DNA from: Coffea arabica
Lineage: Eukaryota; Streptophyta; Magnoliopsida; Gentianales; Rubiaceae
Length of the DNA stretch: 64,000 bases
Assembly (NCBI RefSeq): GCF_036785885.1
Contig: NC_092323.1
Coordinates: forward strand, 1,714,501 to 1,778,500
Direction of reading: 5' to 3'
In this document: positions 24,030 to 34,812 of the stretch, piece after piece
Layout: each line of letters starts with the position of its first letter
How positions within the stretch are numbered: position 1 is the stretch's first letter
Position numbers and translations under genes: made by a program
Notes under the pieces: model-generated
Database searches by the model: none
The model's input: only the letters and a program-made list of their open reading frames with translations
Told to the model about the DNA's origin: nothing

Positions 24030-24148
24030 CTGAAAGGATTTAATTGGACAATAAATTTAAGTTGAAGGACTAAATTAGGCTAAAAAAACATTGAGGGATG
24101 AAATTGGCATAAGTAAAATAGTTCAAGGACTAAAATGGCGATTTTCCC
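24030..24148 (-). repeat. Right terminal inverted repeat of Pack-MULE
   Basis: Reverse complement of 22399-22520. It ends ATGGCGATTTTCCC immediately before the second TTTTACTTT target-site copy. Confidence 0.92.
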
Positions 24149-24157
24149 TTTTACTTT

Positions 24158-24936
24158 TTAGCATGAAATTTTCCCCTAATTACTCTATATTATTTATTTA
24201 TTAGTAACAACAAAATAAAGAATTCCCCGATTGGACGCCTATTTAATGCTCTTTGCACACATTCAATGCTGCTATTTTTTATGCATCATTTATTTATGTC
24301 TTAATTTCAATATCATAGTAACAAATGCTATCTTTTCTATTGAGCGCAGTGAGCTCAAATTTCTTGGATGAATTTTTAACTAATAATAAAAAAAATCTCC
24401 TACTGTATAACCATATTTGATAAAAATACGCAATATTTTCATTATTTATATTTTTCTCCAACATACATATATCCATGGTAATAATATCTATACTACTTCA
24501 ACATAAAATTTCATTCACACCCACATTTTTCATACACATGCTCATTTTTTTACTACTCCTCTAATACTATTAAACTTTATTATTATCTAAGTAATATCAT
24601 CACTTTCCACACTCTTCCTATCACCCTAAAACACATTCACGAGACCAAAAAAAATATTCATAAACAAATCATGGGCAACCCGTGCGAACAGCGGGGCAAA
24701 GTCAACTTAGTTTTAGCAAATTTCCGTTGATTACATTACATTCCTCTGCTGGTATGTTGCCGCCGCTGCCACTTCCAGTAAACCTTATGAGGTACTGGTT
24801 CGGTTCGGTTCGGTGCAACATTTTGTGCTTTTACGACAATGCCCTCAATCAAGAATTGGTGCCATATAGTAAAAATGTTCAAATGCTCACTTTTCCCCAA
24901 CTCCTCCTCCTTTTGCTTTCCGTATCTCCTTTCCAA
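24158..24936. other. Intergenic DNA between Pack-MULE and hAT-like element
   Basis: AT-rich, with GGTTCGGTTCGGTTCGGT at 24796-24815. No gene was seen. Confidence 0.5.
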
Positions 24937-25805
24937 GGCCTCGTTTGGAACCTAAGTTTTTTAGAAATTTGTTTAAAACTTTACTGTAGTGCACTGTAGA
25001 AGTTTTTGGAAAAATTTTGTGAGATGAAAAAACTTTTTTTCCTTTTCTTTTTCTTTTCTTTCCTCTCTTCTTCCTTCCCCGTCACCTCTGCTCCGACATT
25101 GAAGAACGCAGATGGTCCAAAATTGCTTTAAGTTTTCCTTTTTCTCTTTCTCTTTTTTTTTTTCTTTCTTTCTTTCCTTTTTCTTTTATTTTCTTTCCTC
25201 TCTTCTTCTTCTTCTTCTTCTTCTTCCTTCCCCCTTCCCCTTCCCTCCCCCACCACCTCTGCCTCCAGCTTTGAAGAACCAACAGCCATGGTGAAGCCAA
25301 TTTTTTTTCTTTTTCTTCTCCCCTCTTCTCCCTCTCCCTCTCTGCTCCCCTTCACCCTCCTGAAGCCAGAGAACCGGCAGCCATGATTTTTTTTTTTTTT
25401 TGCTTTTTCTCTCCCCCTCTTCTCCATCTCCCTCTCCCCCTCCCCCTTTGCCCAATGTGGTCGTGTGACCAAATCGCAGATAGGGGAAGGGAGAGAAAAA
25501 AAAGAAGAAAAATAGCCAAAAGAGGGGTTGCAGATCTGTCAAAGAGGGAGGGGGAGGGGGAGAGGGAGAGGGAGAAAAGGAAAAAAAAAAAAAGGGAGGC
25601 CGGCGCCGGAAGCAGCGGCGGATGTGGTGGCCGGCGATGAAGGTATGGTGGATCAGAGTGGGGGAGAAAGAAGAAGAAAAGAGGAAGTTTTTTGTATATT
25701 AGATATTTTGAAGTGTGTAGATTAAAAAGTTTGATAAGTTTTTTTGGATTCTTGTAGTTAAAGTTGTTAAAAAATTTGGCCAAAAACTCGGGTTCCAAAC
25801 AGGCC
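24937..25805. mobile_element. Non-autonomous hAT-like element with long polypyrimidine/polypurine arms
   Basis: Termini GGCCTCGTTTGGAACC (24937) and GGTTCCAAACAGGCC (25791-25805) are inverted repeats. The plus strand is nearly all T/C from about 25020 to 25470, then nearly all G/A from about 25480 to 25690. Inside the pyrimidine tract, a block around TTTGAAGAACCAACAGCCATG recurs two or three times. Truncated relatives of its right end lie at 48390-48592 and 55757-55887. The Lys/Glu-rich open frames on the minus strand are composition artefacts. Confidence 0.75.
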
Positions 25806-26047
25806 CCAAGTTTCTAGTCAAAACTTGATCTCGAGAATAAGTAAGTGACCAACTATTCACTTATCATTTAATGTGATATATATATTTGAATGTATCAAAT
25901 TTAATATTTAATAATTTAATAAATTCAAATTTTAAATTTCAATTTTGTCAAATTCAGCTTAACAAAAAGGGAAATTGTTAAATTATACACGCCTATTATG
26001 TGGTGGAGGATTGTGGATGGTGCAAAGAACGCCTGTCTTAGTCTCTT
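25806..26047. other. Intergenic DNA, nothing recognised
   Basis: AT-rich, with no ORF or repeat that could be assigned. Confidence 0.4.
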
Positions 26048-26275
26048 TATTTTTTTTCGGAGACAATAATAATTATATAATCTACTTTATTTTAGACTAT
26101 ATGGGAGGGGAACCTAAAGAGACTTATATTAGGGATTAATAGATATACAGATCTTACTAGATCAAAGAAGTGTTTTGATACAATTCTAAAGAAGTATTTT
26201 GATATAATTTTTAAAATTTTTTCGCTACAGATGAGATTTAAACCCTCAACTCCACTCTTATGTCAAGTCCCTCTT
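26048..26275 (-). mobile_element. Probable tRNA-derived SINE
   Basis: The minus strand has GGGACTTGACATAAGAGTGG as a degenerate A-box region, then GAGGGTTTAAATCTCATCTG as a B-box region, and ends towards an A-rich tail (T-run on plus at 26049-26056). The internal CTATATGGGAGGGGAACCT resembles the GGAGAGGGGGAGGACCTGA block of the SINE at 55088-55327. No target-site duplication was convincing. Confidence 0.5.
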
Positions 26276-26896
26276 TGGTAATCACAGACCCAAGGCTCAG
26301 TGGTTAAACGTCTGTTTCAGTGGATGGTTCCCAAAATTTGTTGTACGGTACAGGAGGGCCCCCCCAAAAGAAACCCCGCGGCCCTCCTTCGTATGTTTGC
26401 TGCTGTAGCCTATAAAGAGAGGAATGAGGAGCAGGGAAACCCAACCCAACGACAACCGAAAAAAAAAAGGGAAAAAGAAAAGGGGATGCGTACTTGCGCA
26501 GGCGTGAACCGAAGCCAAGCCAAATCAAACATTAATCGGACCAAAACAAGAAATTGACATTTTAGATTTACTTACACTGCAGCGTTACATCATTAAGTAC
26601 GCGCACTTTGCCTGTTTTGCCTTCTGGAGCCCCGCCCGTATTTGTTTAGATGCGAATAAAAAGCAAGGGAAAAATATTTGGAGACAAAAAAACTGGCGAA
26701 GTTTTCAGTTAGAAATGTTCCCTCGACATGCTCGGCATTACTTTTTTATTTTAAATATATCATATTTTAAAAAATATTAAAATATTATTCCTTACATGTA
26801 TACATCATATCTGACAAACTTGCATAAAATTTGTTTAAAAAATATGCAAGGAGTGGGCTTAAGTTGAGAGAAAAATGAAAAGATGTGGAGGGACTC

Positions 26897-27101
26897 TCTT
26901 TTTTTTTTTTTTTTTTAGACACAGGGGTGTCCGGGTCAATCCTTACGGGGCCCGACTAATTTCCTGCGACCCGGACCCGGCGCCCCAACCCGGCCCGAAC
27001 GCGTTAAGTGCGCGGAGAAATCCAGCGTAGCGGAGACTCGAACTTGTGACTTCAAGCTTCAATGGTGAGAGGCGCTGCCGCTGGACCATTCACGCGGGGG
27101 C
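26897..27101 (-). mobile_element. Au-like SINE with 14-bp target-site duplication
   Basis: On the minus strand it begins CCCCCGCGTGAATGGTCCAG (A-box region GAATGGTCCAGCGGC), has B-box AAGTTCGAGTCTCCGC, and ends CCGGACACCCCTGTGTCT plus a poly-A tail. It is flanked by ATGTGGAGGGACTC at 26883-26896 and 27102-27115. The 3' region ATTAGTCGGGCCC matches the SINE at 16348-16541. Confidence 0.92.
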
Positions 27102-27115
27102 ATGTGGAGGGACTC

Positions 27116-27834
27116 AATTGACAAAAAAAATTAGTTCTGATCACAGTATTTATTGTAGGGTTGATTTTACCAATCCAATTCGACTCGACTCTCTTCTCCT
27201 GATCATTTCATGTCACATGCAACTCTTTGTTTTAATTGATGATGGCGTTGTATTATTTTCGTTGGAACCTCTGTAAAGTTTTAAAGTTTAAAAAAGTAGT
27301 AATAAAATCTAACATAGTTAAGTGTAAAGCTAGAAATATAAAATTTAGGGGGCAAATTTAATATGTTAAATTTATGACTTTGAAATCGCAAATCTCCAAT
27401 AAAAGGGGTTTTGCCACGTCCCAAGACAGAACTAGCAAAATTTGTGAGTTTCATGGTGCAGAGAAAACAATTTACGGAAACTTTCTTTTCAATTGAGATC
27501 ATGCATTAAAAGAACATTGAGAATGACGGAGGAGAATGACGGAGGAGGAGAAGAAGAAACGGAAATTTGTAACATGGACGAGAAAGCGAGAGCGCATAGA
27601 TTTAGACCGAGAATTAGCAATTTGTGCGCTGTGTACGGGTTCCTTATTAAGTTCCAAGTGAAGAAAATAAATAGAAAAAATGGGAATTGCAAAGAATAAA
27701 AGAATTATATACTATGTAAGAACTAATAACTACTCAATTCCAACCCTCAGTCGTCGGGTCCCTTCCCCGGCCCAACAACACCCCTATACGGTTCTGTCCA
27801 CGTCCACCGGCACCGGCACCGGCTTTTGTGAAAA
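27116..27834. other. Region upstream of the CID-protein gene
   Basis: No gene was supported. A small open frame (27493-27699, Glu-rich) has no recognisable features. (CACCGG)n lies at 27805-27822, next to the presumed promoter. Confidence 0.4.
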
Positions 27835-27840
27835 TATAAG
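27835..27840 (+). promoter_or_regulatory. Possible TATA box of the CID-protein gene
   Basis: TATAAG preceded by AAAA, upstream of a C-rich leader. A non-coding first exon ending near 28041 (CAATAGCAG before GTGTAC) and an acceptor near 29378 (ATATTTGCAG) would give a leader intron of about 1.3 kb. This is inferred, not proven. Confidence 0.35.
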
Positions 27841-28598
27841 AGCAGCCACGCCTGCAGCAGCGTCCGCACCCGCACCTTCACCCTCACCAGCACCTCCTTT
27901 CAGCCTATTCTTGGTGAAGAAAGACAAAGCTCCAGTATTCACCCCAAAAGAAAAAAAAAAAAAAGAAAAAAACTACAAAAGCTGTACTTATCATCCATGG
28001 GGATCCTTCTCTTTGGTTCCTGAGAAATCAATCCAATAGCAGGTGTACCACCGGTCCTCTTAACGGTTCCCAGCCCCTTCCTTTTCGATTCTTCTTCAAC
28101 TGGTTCGTTTGTCTCTTTTATTCTGTATGCACTGTTTATTGTTATTTCCTGCATCATTGTCTCTCTTTCAACCTTGTTGGTGTTGGGTGGCATTAGCTTT
28201 TTTTTTTTTTTAATATTGTTTTCCTCCTTTTATTCATTTTCTTGTGTTATACTATCACTCTTTCCTTACTTTAGGGATTTACGTGCACACATCTCGGTTC
28301 TGACGTTTTTCACCATGAAGGATTTGTCCAGAGTGTTCTACTCTAGTGTAATAGTAATATGTTAGTACAATTTATCCCTCTTCCCCCCCTCCCTTTCCTA
28401 TTTGATCTTCATTTTTTTTGCTGGGTGTCCAGGTGCTTGAACTTTGTTTGCTTCTTTTGTTTATTTTTGTCAACTGAATTTCTTCCTAAAAAGATGGAAT
28501 TCGTGAATGTTCTCGTTTCTTCTTATTCCAGTGATTGATTCTTTGCTTGTTCACACTAATACTTGATAGGCTGTACTTCTTTTTTGGGTTTTTTTTTA

Positions 28599-28612
28599 GG
28601 GGGGGGGGGGGG
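28599..28612. repeat. Poly-G run after poly-T
   Basis: Fourteen G residues in the presumed leader intron, preceded by T-runs and a short AGG. A G-quadruplex is possible. Such runs are also prone to sequencing error. Confidence 0.85.
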
Positions 28613-29439
28613 AGAAGATGATTATCAACTTTAAGATGGTAAGATTTGAATTCCTCATACCAAAATATATTATTGGGAAGCTTATCCTGTCTATATTTTA
28701 TAACAGTTGTTTTACATTATCTGTAGTGAAAGAGATTGATCAAATGTGAGTTCATTATATTAATCATAAATATGTTTGGTAGATAATTCATTAAAACCTT
28801 CGCTAGACTTGAATCATAATCTTGAAAGACAACCATGGTCGGAAATCTTCGTTATCATGCTACTTATTCAAAGCTGCTTGTTTAGCTGTTTTGTAATGTT
28901 TGTACACTGATAATGCAGTAAGATCTGTCAAGAGTTTTCTTTCAATGATTGGCTCACTAATTCTAACTGGTTGTTTGCTAAGCTGTTACAAATGGTTGGT
29001 GATAGTTCCCAGGTTTGCTTTTATTTTATGGTTGGCTTGCAAGAGCAGGTTGAACACTCTGGATAGGCTGGTCAAATGGGGAATGCATGTGGCAAATGTA
29101 AAATGTGTATTCTGATCCTTGGAAACAACTTTAGGATTTTCCATTGGATAACACTCAGAATGTTTATTAATCCATCAAATTGATTGGAGGATAATTTTGT
29201 CCTTTTCCATGGCCATTTCGAACTCTTCTGATCAATTAGTCGCTGTTGAACATTCAGTCATCATACATTGACATTTCTGCCCTGATTATGATAGTGTTAG
29301 CCCTTATTTTTCTTGTGTATTACTTGGATATACCACGTAATTGCCATGAATATCTCATAGTATCTTATATTTGCAGAGGGTGATACTCTTGTAAGTGCCT
29401 GCCTTTAGGGTTTTCTAGCACAGACGTTGGACAAGAATC

Positions 29440-32400
29440 ATGGGAAGCACATTTAATCCGCAGATTTTGGTGGAAAAGCTTGCAAAGCTAAACATTTCAC
29501 AGCAGAGTATCGAGAGTATCCTGTATTCTTGTTTATGGATTTGCAAATTATTTATTATTTATCTTGATCAGTCTTTAGGCCAATGTATGGACAGTACATC
29601 ATCCTCTTCCATCCATGATAGTAGCAATCTGAAAAGGATACTGCATGCATTTCTTGCTATGCTCTTTCTGGCTATTAGGTTTTAGTGCTTTACGTTGAAT
29701 TGCTTTCTATGTGGCCTGAATGCTCTGGTTGGTCTATTACCGAGCTACTTCATCAAGTGCTAATCATAGGATCTGTGGTTTTTTTTGAATTTTGTTTTAT
29801 AGTGGTTAATAACTGCAATTTTCCAGTTATTTGAAAAGTCTATGGGGTCATGTAGTCTTATGGTGTTATCTTTGTGTCTGGTCTTATACGTGCCACTGAC
29901 TCTCGCTGCCCGTACTAACTTCAGACAAAGTGTATTTATTTTTCAACTTACGTCAATTGCTCCCTCCAACCTGTTGTGAATGTCTATGTTGGCAATTATT
30001 TTCAGTAATTTCACTTAATTTGATCCTGCTGATTGTGCAAAGTAGTACTATGTTGTCCTTAATGCAATATAGCTTTATCACATTGGTGCATTTTTCACAT
30101 GAACAAAGCGAAACAAGTTGTTGAAACATGGGATAGGCAATTTCATTGCTCTCCACGTGAGCAGAGGTTGGCTTATCTATATCTTGCAAATGATATACTT
30201 CAGAACAGTAGACGAAAGGGTTCAGAGTTTGTTGGTGAGTTTTGGAAGGTTCTTCCAGATGCACTTCGTGATGTAATTGAAAATGGAGATGAGTCTGGAA
30301 GGACTGCTGCAGTACGGCTGGTATGCTCCATTAATTTGTTGCATCTACTAAATGTGATGAGAGGATATTTTGGTTCTTTATGTCACCAATAAAAGAAAAA
30401 AGACTGCCCCAAACTGATGGTGATTAACTGTATAATTTTGGTAATCAACATGGTATAAGGGGTGTTATGTTGATGATTATCTTCCCTTTTGACCAGCCTT
30501 TGTTCCCCTGCCTTAGCTTGGCTCTCTTCCCACCCCTATAAGTATGAGCTACATTTTTATTTCTATGCTTTTGAATATAATTCAGTTCAGAATCTTTAGA
30601 TACAGTAATCAATTGCTTGATAACTGACATCCTTTATCTGTTTTGTGTTAGTAAGAGAGGAGAGAAAAAAAAATAAAAAAAGAAGATAGTACTGGATGAG
30701 CAGCAATAGTTTCCTCAAAGGCTAGCACAGCTCTACTAATAAAGCTTTGCTTATAAGCTGTTCTTTGTTTTGCATTTTTTGCTGCACTGCTGATCACTCT
30801 TTGCTTATCAAAAGAAAGGAAAATAAACAAAAAAAAAGAGGGGAAGGACAAGAGTTGCTTTTTTAAAAGGTTTACTGTTCATCTTTCATTGAGAGCATGC
30901 ATGTTGTCTAGAGCTTCAAATTTGATGTCAGTGGGTATTTAGAGTGCAATGTGACAGGTGCAACAGTGAATTCTTATTTGTCATCTAGTTCATTTCATCA
31001 CAATGAGTTAGCGTTTTCTCCTTTACAGTTTGTTTTCCTGTGGGTGAAAGTACTCTATCAAATAGCCCAGTCATATCTGACCCTGCTGCGGCTTCACTTT
31101 TTTATGTCTTTGCTTTATTTTCTGTTATATTCAGGTTAGCATTTGGGAAGAGAGAAAGGTGTTTGGTTCTCGTGGGCAGATTCTTAAGGAAGAATTTGTG
31201 GGAAGGCAAGTGGATAATGCAAATAGAAACTTAAAGCATACTGGATCCAAACTGGTATGGTGATTGTCTTTTTACATCGAATGGTAGAATTTTATAATTA
31301 CATATCAAATTTTCCCCCTTTGCAGTTGAGAATATTCTTTTTCCTCTGTTCCTCTCTTTTCAAGCAGAGACATGCTGCTGGTGATGCTCTGGACAGAATA
31401 GTTTCAAGTTATCAACTTGTATACAGTAGTCAACTGGATGAAGATTCTGTGATAAACAAATGCAGGAGTGCCATCAACTGTATTCAGAAAGCTGATAAGG
31501 AAATTGGGGGTGATTTGAGATCAGGTACGCCGTTAATGGGATTTCTCATGTTAGAGATGTTCGGCATATGCATGGTTGTATGGCACATGCCTGGTAATGA
31601 ATGCAGATACACTGTTCCCACTATCTGCCTACGATTGTCCATGGAAAGTGTGTTGCTTTCCATGTTGCTCATACTTATCTGCTTGATTTTAGTAAGGGTA
31701 AAATACAAAAATCCACCTTGTGCTTACCAAATGTACAGATCCGTTATCTATGGTTTGAAAACCTACACTTAAGCCCCCTGTGATTTGACTAACGTGAAAT
31801 GCTTTCTGTTACAATTAACAGTTGTAAGGGTTAAATTAGTAATAGGTTAAATTGATAATTAATTATTAAAACAAATCAAATTGTGACCCCAAAAAAAAAA
31901 ATCATCATACCAATTTCCCTCCTCTCAGACCTCACTGCCTTCTCGTTGGGCTTCACCTCCCTCGTTCTGTGGTGCCACCTCACTCTCCCCACTTTTTTCC
32001 CTTACCATTACCTCCTTCCTCCTAACCTCGCCTAGCTCTTTCTGAAACTCTAAAACTAGTCCTAACTACTACACTTTTGTGTTCATTCCATCTAACATTG
32101 AGAACAAAACAGCAAATGACACATCAGATTTTCATCAAGAATTGCAGCTCATTCTCTATGCAAAATAACAGATCAAGTTTTCGCTTGAAAGTGAAAATTG
32201 CAGACTTGAGAAATTTCTTATCAAAATGTGGCTTTTATATTAAAGAAAAATTGGGCCTGAGACATCCAAATTTACAAAAGCCCAAATTCAATTGTTGCAG
32301 TGGTTTTCCAAAGAACTTCGACTCAGTAACATCCAATATTCCCTTTGCCGCTAACCAAGTAACATCCAAGTTCAATATTTGGTCTCAATTATTGGGTCAA

Positions 32401-34812
32401 ACCTATGGGCCATGGAAGCACCAGTTGGTCTAAGCCATCACTTGAACTGATGACTTGAGAAGGGAGGAGGAGATTAGGGTGGTTGCGGAGGAAGTTGTAG
32501 CGTTTGTTGAGGAGAGGAGGAAAGATGGCAGCGGTTGTATGAAGAAACAGTAGAAGGGCAGCGGAAAGCATGGAACTTGTTTGCTGGATAGGATGGAGAA
32601 CGCATAAATCACACTTGGACCTCAAATTTTGTTATAAATTTATTTTAACCTTGTTTTAAAGGGTAATTTGATAATTTCATCACTATTTTAATTAAAAAGT
32701 TTGACAATGCCCATGTGACAGTTAAATCTAACAGAAAAATTAACGGTTTCACTTTAATTAAAACTATAGGGGGTTGAAGTGTAGGTTTTAAACCATCAGG
32801 AGCTAGCATGTACATTTACTCAACCACAAGTATTTTACCCTTTTAGGAATATATTGGGGATTCAGATGGTCACAATATTGCTTGTCTTGCTTCACCTCGT
32901 TCTTTTTCCAATTCTATGTATATGCATAGGGCCAGTTGATGGATCGGGTATTGTAGATGAGCTCAAGGGGCAGCACGCCACATTGAGGGACTGCATTGGG
33001 CTACTTACATCTATTGAATCATCAAGGGCAAACCTGATGGCTCATCTGAGAGAGGCTCTTCAGGAGGAGGTTAGTTACCCTTGTGATTAAGATGTAGCTC
33101 AAATTTACTTGATAGCTGATTATTCTTTAGTTAATTGGTCTAATTGAGAGCTTTTGCAATTTCCTTCTCAGGAGTATAAGCTGGATCAAGTCCGCAACCA
33201 ACTCCAGGTAATTTTATCTTCTGCTATTTTGGTTGCTTCGGGATTGTAATTTTCAACATTTAGATTTTGACTTGTAGATAAATATGGAACAATTTGTACT
33301 TTGACGTTTGCAGTGTGCTTGAAGTTGTGCTTTTCAGGTGTCTCTTTTTTGACTGTATAAGTTACTATTGTATAACAACAATTAAAAAGAGCTGTTGTAC
33401 GTCTCTAGTCTATAATGACAAGATCTCCTGTTTCAGCAACATCCACATTAAGTATTTGAAGCAATGCTTGCAGACTCATTCAATTTCTTGGGTTAATGAC
33501 ATTTATATTATTGGAAAAATTGAATAGTGGTGATTAAATAACAATAGCTGATAGTCAACAGGTAAACAAGGATCTGCCCTTAACAGACACTGGCTTCAAT
33601 AAACATATGCTTGAATATTCTGATAGGGATGTTTGTTAGCTGGTTGATCCAGCCGAAGTTGGGGACTTTATATGGGTTTTTTATTTAGATGTAAATACTG
33701 TAGGTTAGGGAAAGGGAATATTTTCTCCGTTGTAGTCGGTCTTTCCACTGCCATATACCAGCCTTGATGGTGCTTGTAAAAATAATGTCACATGCTACAC
33801 AATTGTCTATGCCTTTCCCTGTAAGCCAAGGATAATACCCTGCTAATAGGGAATTCCTGATTTGCCATTGGTTACAGTGGACATAATCTAAGGTCAGAAA
33901 TTGATCCCCTTGGGGTCTCTTTCAGTTTTCTGCTGCATAACTAATGTCATAGACTAGCTTTTAATGAGCCATTGTTGCTGGTCTTGAATTCTGCTGCTTT
34001 GGGGGTGAAGCTATTAACTTGGTGCTTGGCTTGTATATGTTTCCTTCTAGGCTGCACGGGTCCACTCAGAACAGGCAGGCAATAAATGCGGACAGTTACT
34101 AAGTTGCGATAACAACGAGCAAGTTCTAGCTGAGCAGGACCGCCCAGAAAATCACCTTTCCCAAGGGACACATGATTTTGACTCTGGAAGTAAAGAGCAA
34201 TCAGCTCCAGTGATGTACTCACAACAGGTATCATTTACTGAAAAGTCTAGCCACTTGGAAGAAGATACGAAATCTGCAGCAGCAGCAGTGGCAGCAAAGC
34301 TTACAGCATCATCATCTTCAGCCCAGATGTTAACTTTTGTCCTGTCTTCCCTGGCGTCAGAGGGTGTTATAGGCAATCCAGTCAAAGAATCTCCCAGTGA
34401 TTATCCGTCTGAAAAAAGACCTAAGCTTGAGAATGATAGGTCCTCTTATGTTCCTTTGCAAAATTCTGAAGCTTTCCAACAAAATATCCCCGTCTTTTCC
34501 CAGGATGTGACTTCAAATGAACAACCGCCACCCCCATCATCTCCTCCACCGTTGCCACCACTTCCACCTATGCAGCCGTACCCTGTGCCCCAATATATGT
34601 CATCTGCTGGTACAATAGCGAGTGTACCATTTGGCTACAGTACAATTCAACAGCAGCAAGTCGCCGTGCCCGGTTATTCCCCCACATTTCCGGTCAATGG
34701 GGTTGCTCCGTTTGCAGCTGCTCCAACAAATACCTACCAGAGTTATCCAACTGAAGGTGGTTTTTATGGTCAGCAACCATCCTTGCCAATGGCACCCGTA
34801 AGTCGTCAGTAG
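29440..34812 (+). CDS. CID-domain protein, RPRD1/CREPT-like (RNA polymerase II CTD-interacting)
   Basis: Seven coding exons: 29440-29515, 30073-30320, 31135-31254, 31365-31524 (or from 31368), 32930-33069, 33172-33207 and 34051-34812. They total 1,542 bp and 513 residues, in frame throughout. Residues 1 to about 135 form the CTD-interaction domain (IETLSHWCIFHMNKAKQVVE, LAYLYLANDILQNSRRKG, VSIWEERKVFGSRGQILKEE). A coiled-coil RPRD/CREPT segment follows (ELKGQHATLRDCIGLLTSIE ... EEEYKLDQVRNQLQ). The C-terminus is disordered and rich in Pro and Gln (PPPPSSPPPLPPLPPMQPYP). In plants this matches the ENTH/VHS-annotated At5g10060/At5g65180 family. Homologues bind the phosphorylated RNA polymerase II tail in transcription termination; that role is inferred. 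Intron 4 contains a 1.1-kb MULE. Exon 1 joins exon 2 through a split Thr codon. Confidence 0.92.
31696..32840. mobile_element. Non-autonomous MULE within intron 4 of the CID-protein gene
   Basis: The termini GGGTAAAATAC...GTATTTTACCC extend as imperfect inverted repeats of about 90 bp (TAAATGTACA, AAAACCTACACTT, CCCCCT). Flanks TTTTAGTAA (31687-31695) and TTTTAGGAA (32841-32849) are a 9-bp target-site duplication with one mismatch. Internal frames (for example 32077-32433) match no family I recognise. Confidence 0.82.

Larger units (their letters stand above)
22399..24148. mobile_element. Pack-MULE carrying fragments of three host genes
   Basis: The ends are terminal inverted repeats of about 118 bp, starting GGGAAAATCGCCATTTTAG on the left and ending CTAAAATGGCGATTTTCCC on the right. 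A perfect 9-bp direct repeat TTTTACTTT flanks the element (22390-22398 and 24149-24157); this length is diagnostic of Mutator-like elements. There is no transposase. The interior holds a minus-strand LEA_2/NHL-like fragment, a plus-strand PAP2 phosphatase fragment and a plus-strand PPR fragment, annotated separately. Confidence 0.93.

Noticed and set aside
25082-25798. Lys/Glu/Arg-rich and Pro-rich open frames at 25.1-25.8 kb
   Set aside because: They arise from polypurine/polypyrimidine tracts within a transposable element; no conserved motif.
26897-27101. tRNA gene suggested by TTCGAGTC and an A-box-like stretch
   Set aside because: No cloverleaf with a proper anticodon arm; poly-A tail and target-site duplication identify a SINE.
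27680-28039. Ala/Pro-rich frame before the CID-protein gene
   Set aside because: It coincides with the presumed non-coding first exon and is driven by CACCGG and CCGCAC repeats.
32077-32433. 118-codon frame inside the intron-4 MULE
   Set aside because: No family resemblance, and it lies wholly inside a non-autonomous element; not called as a gene or as a captured fragment.
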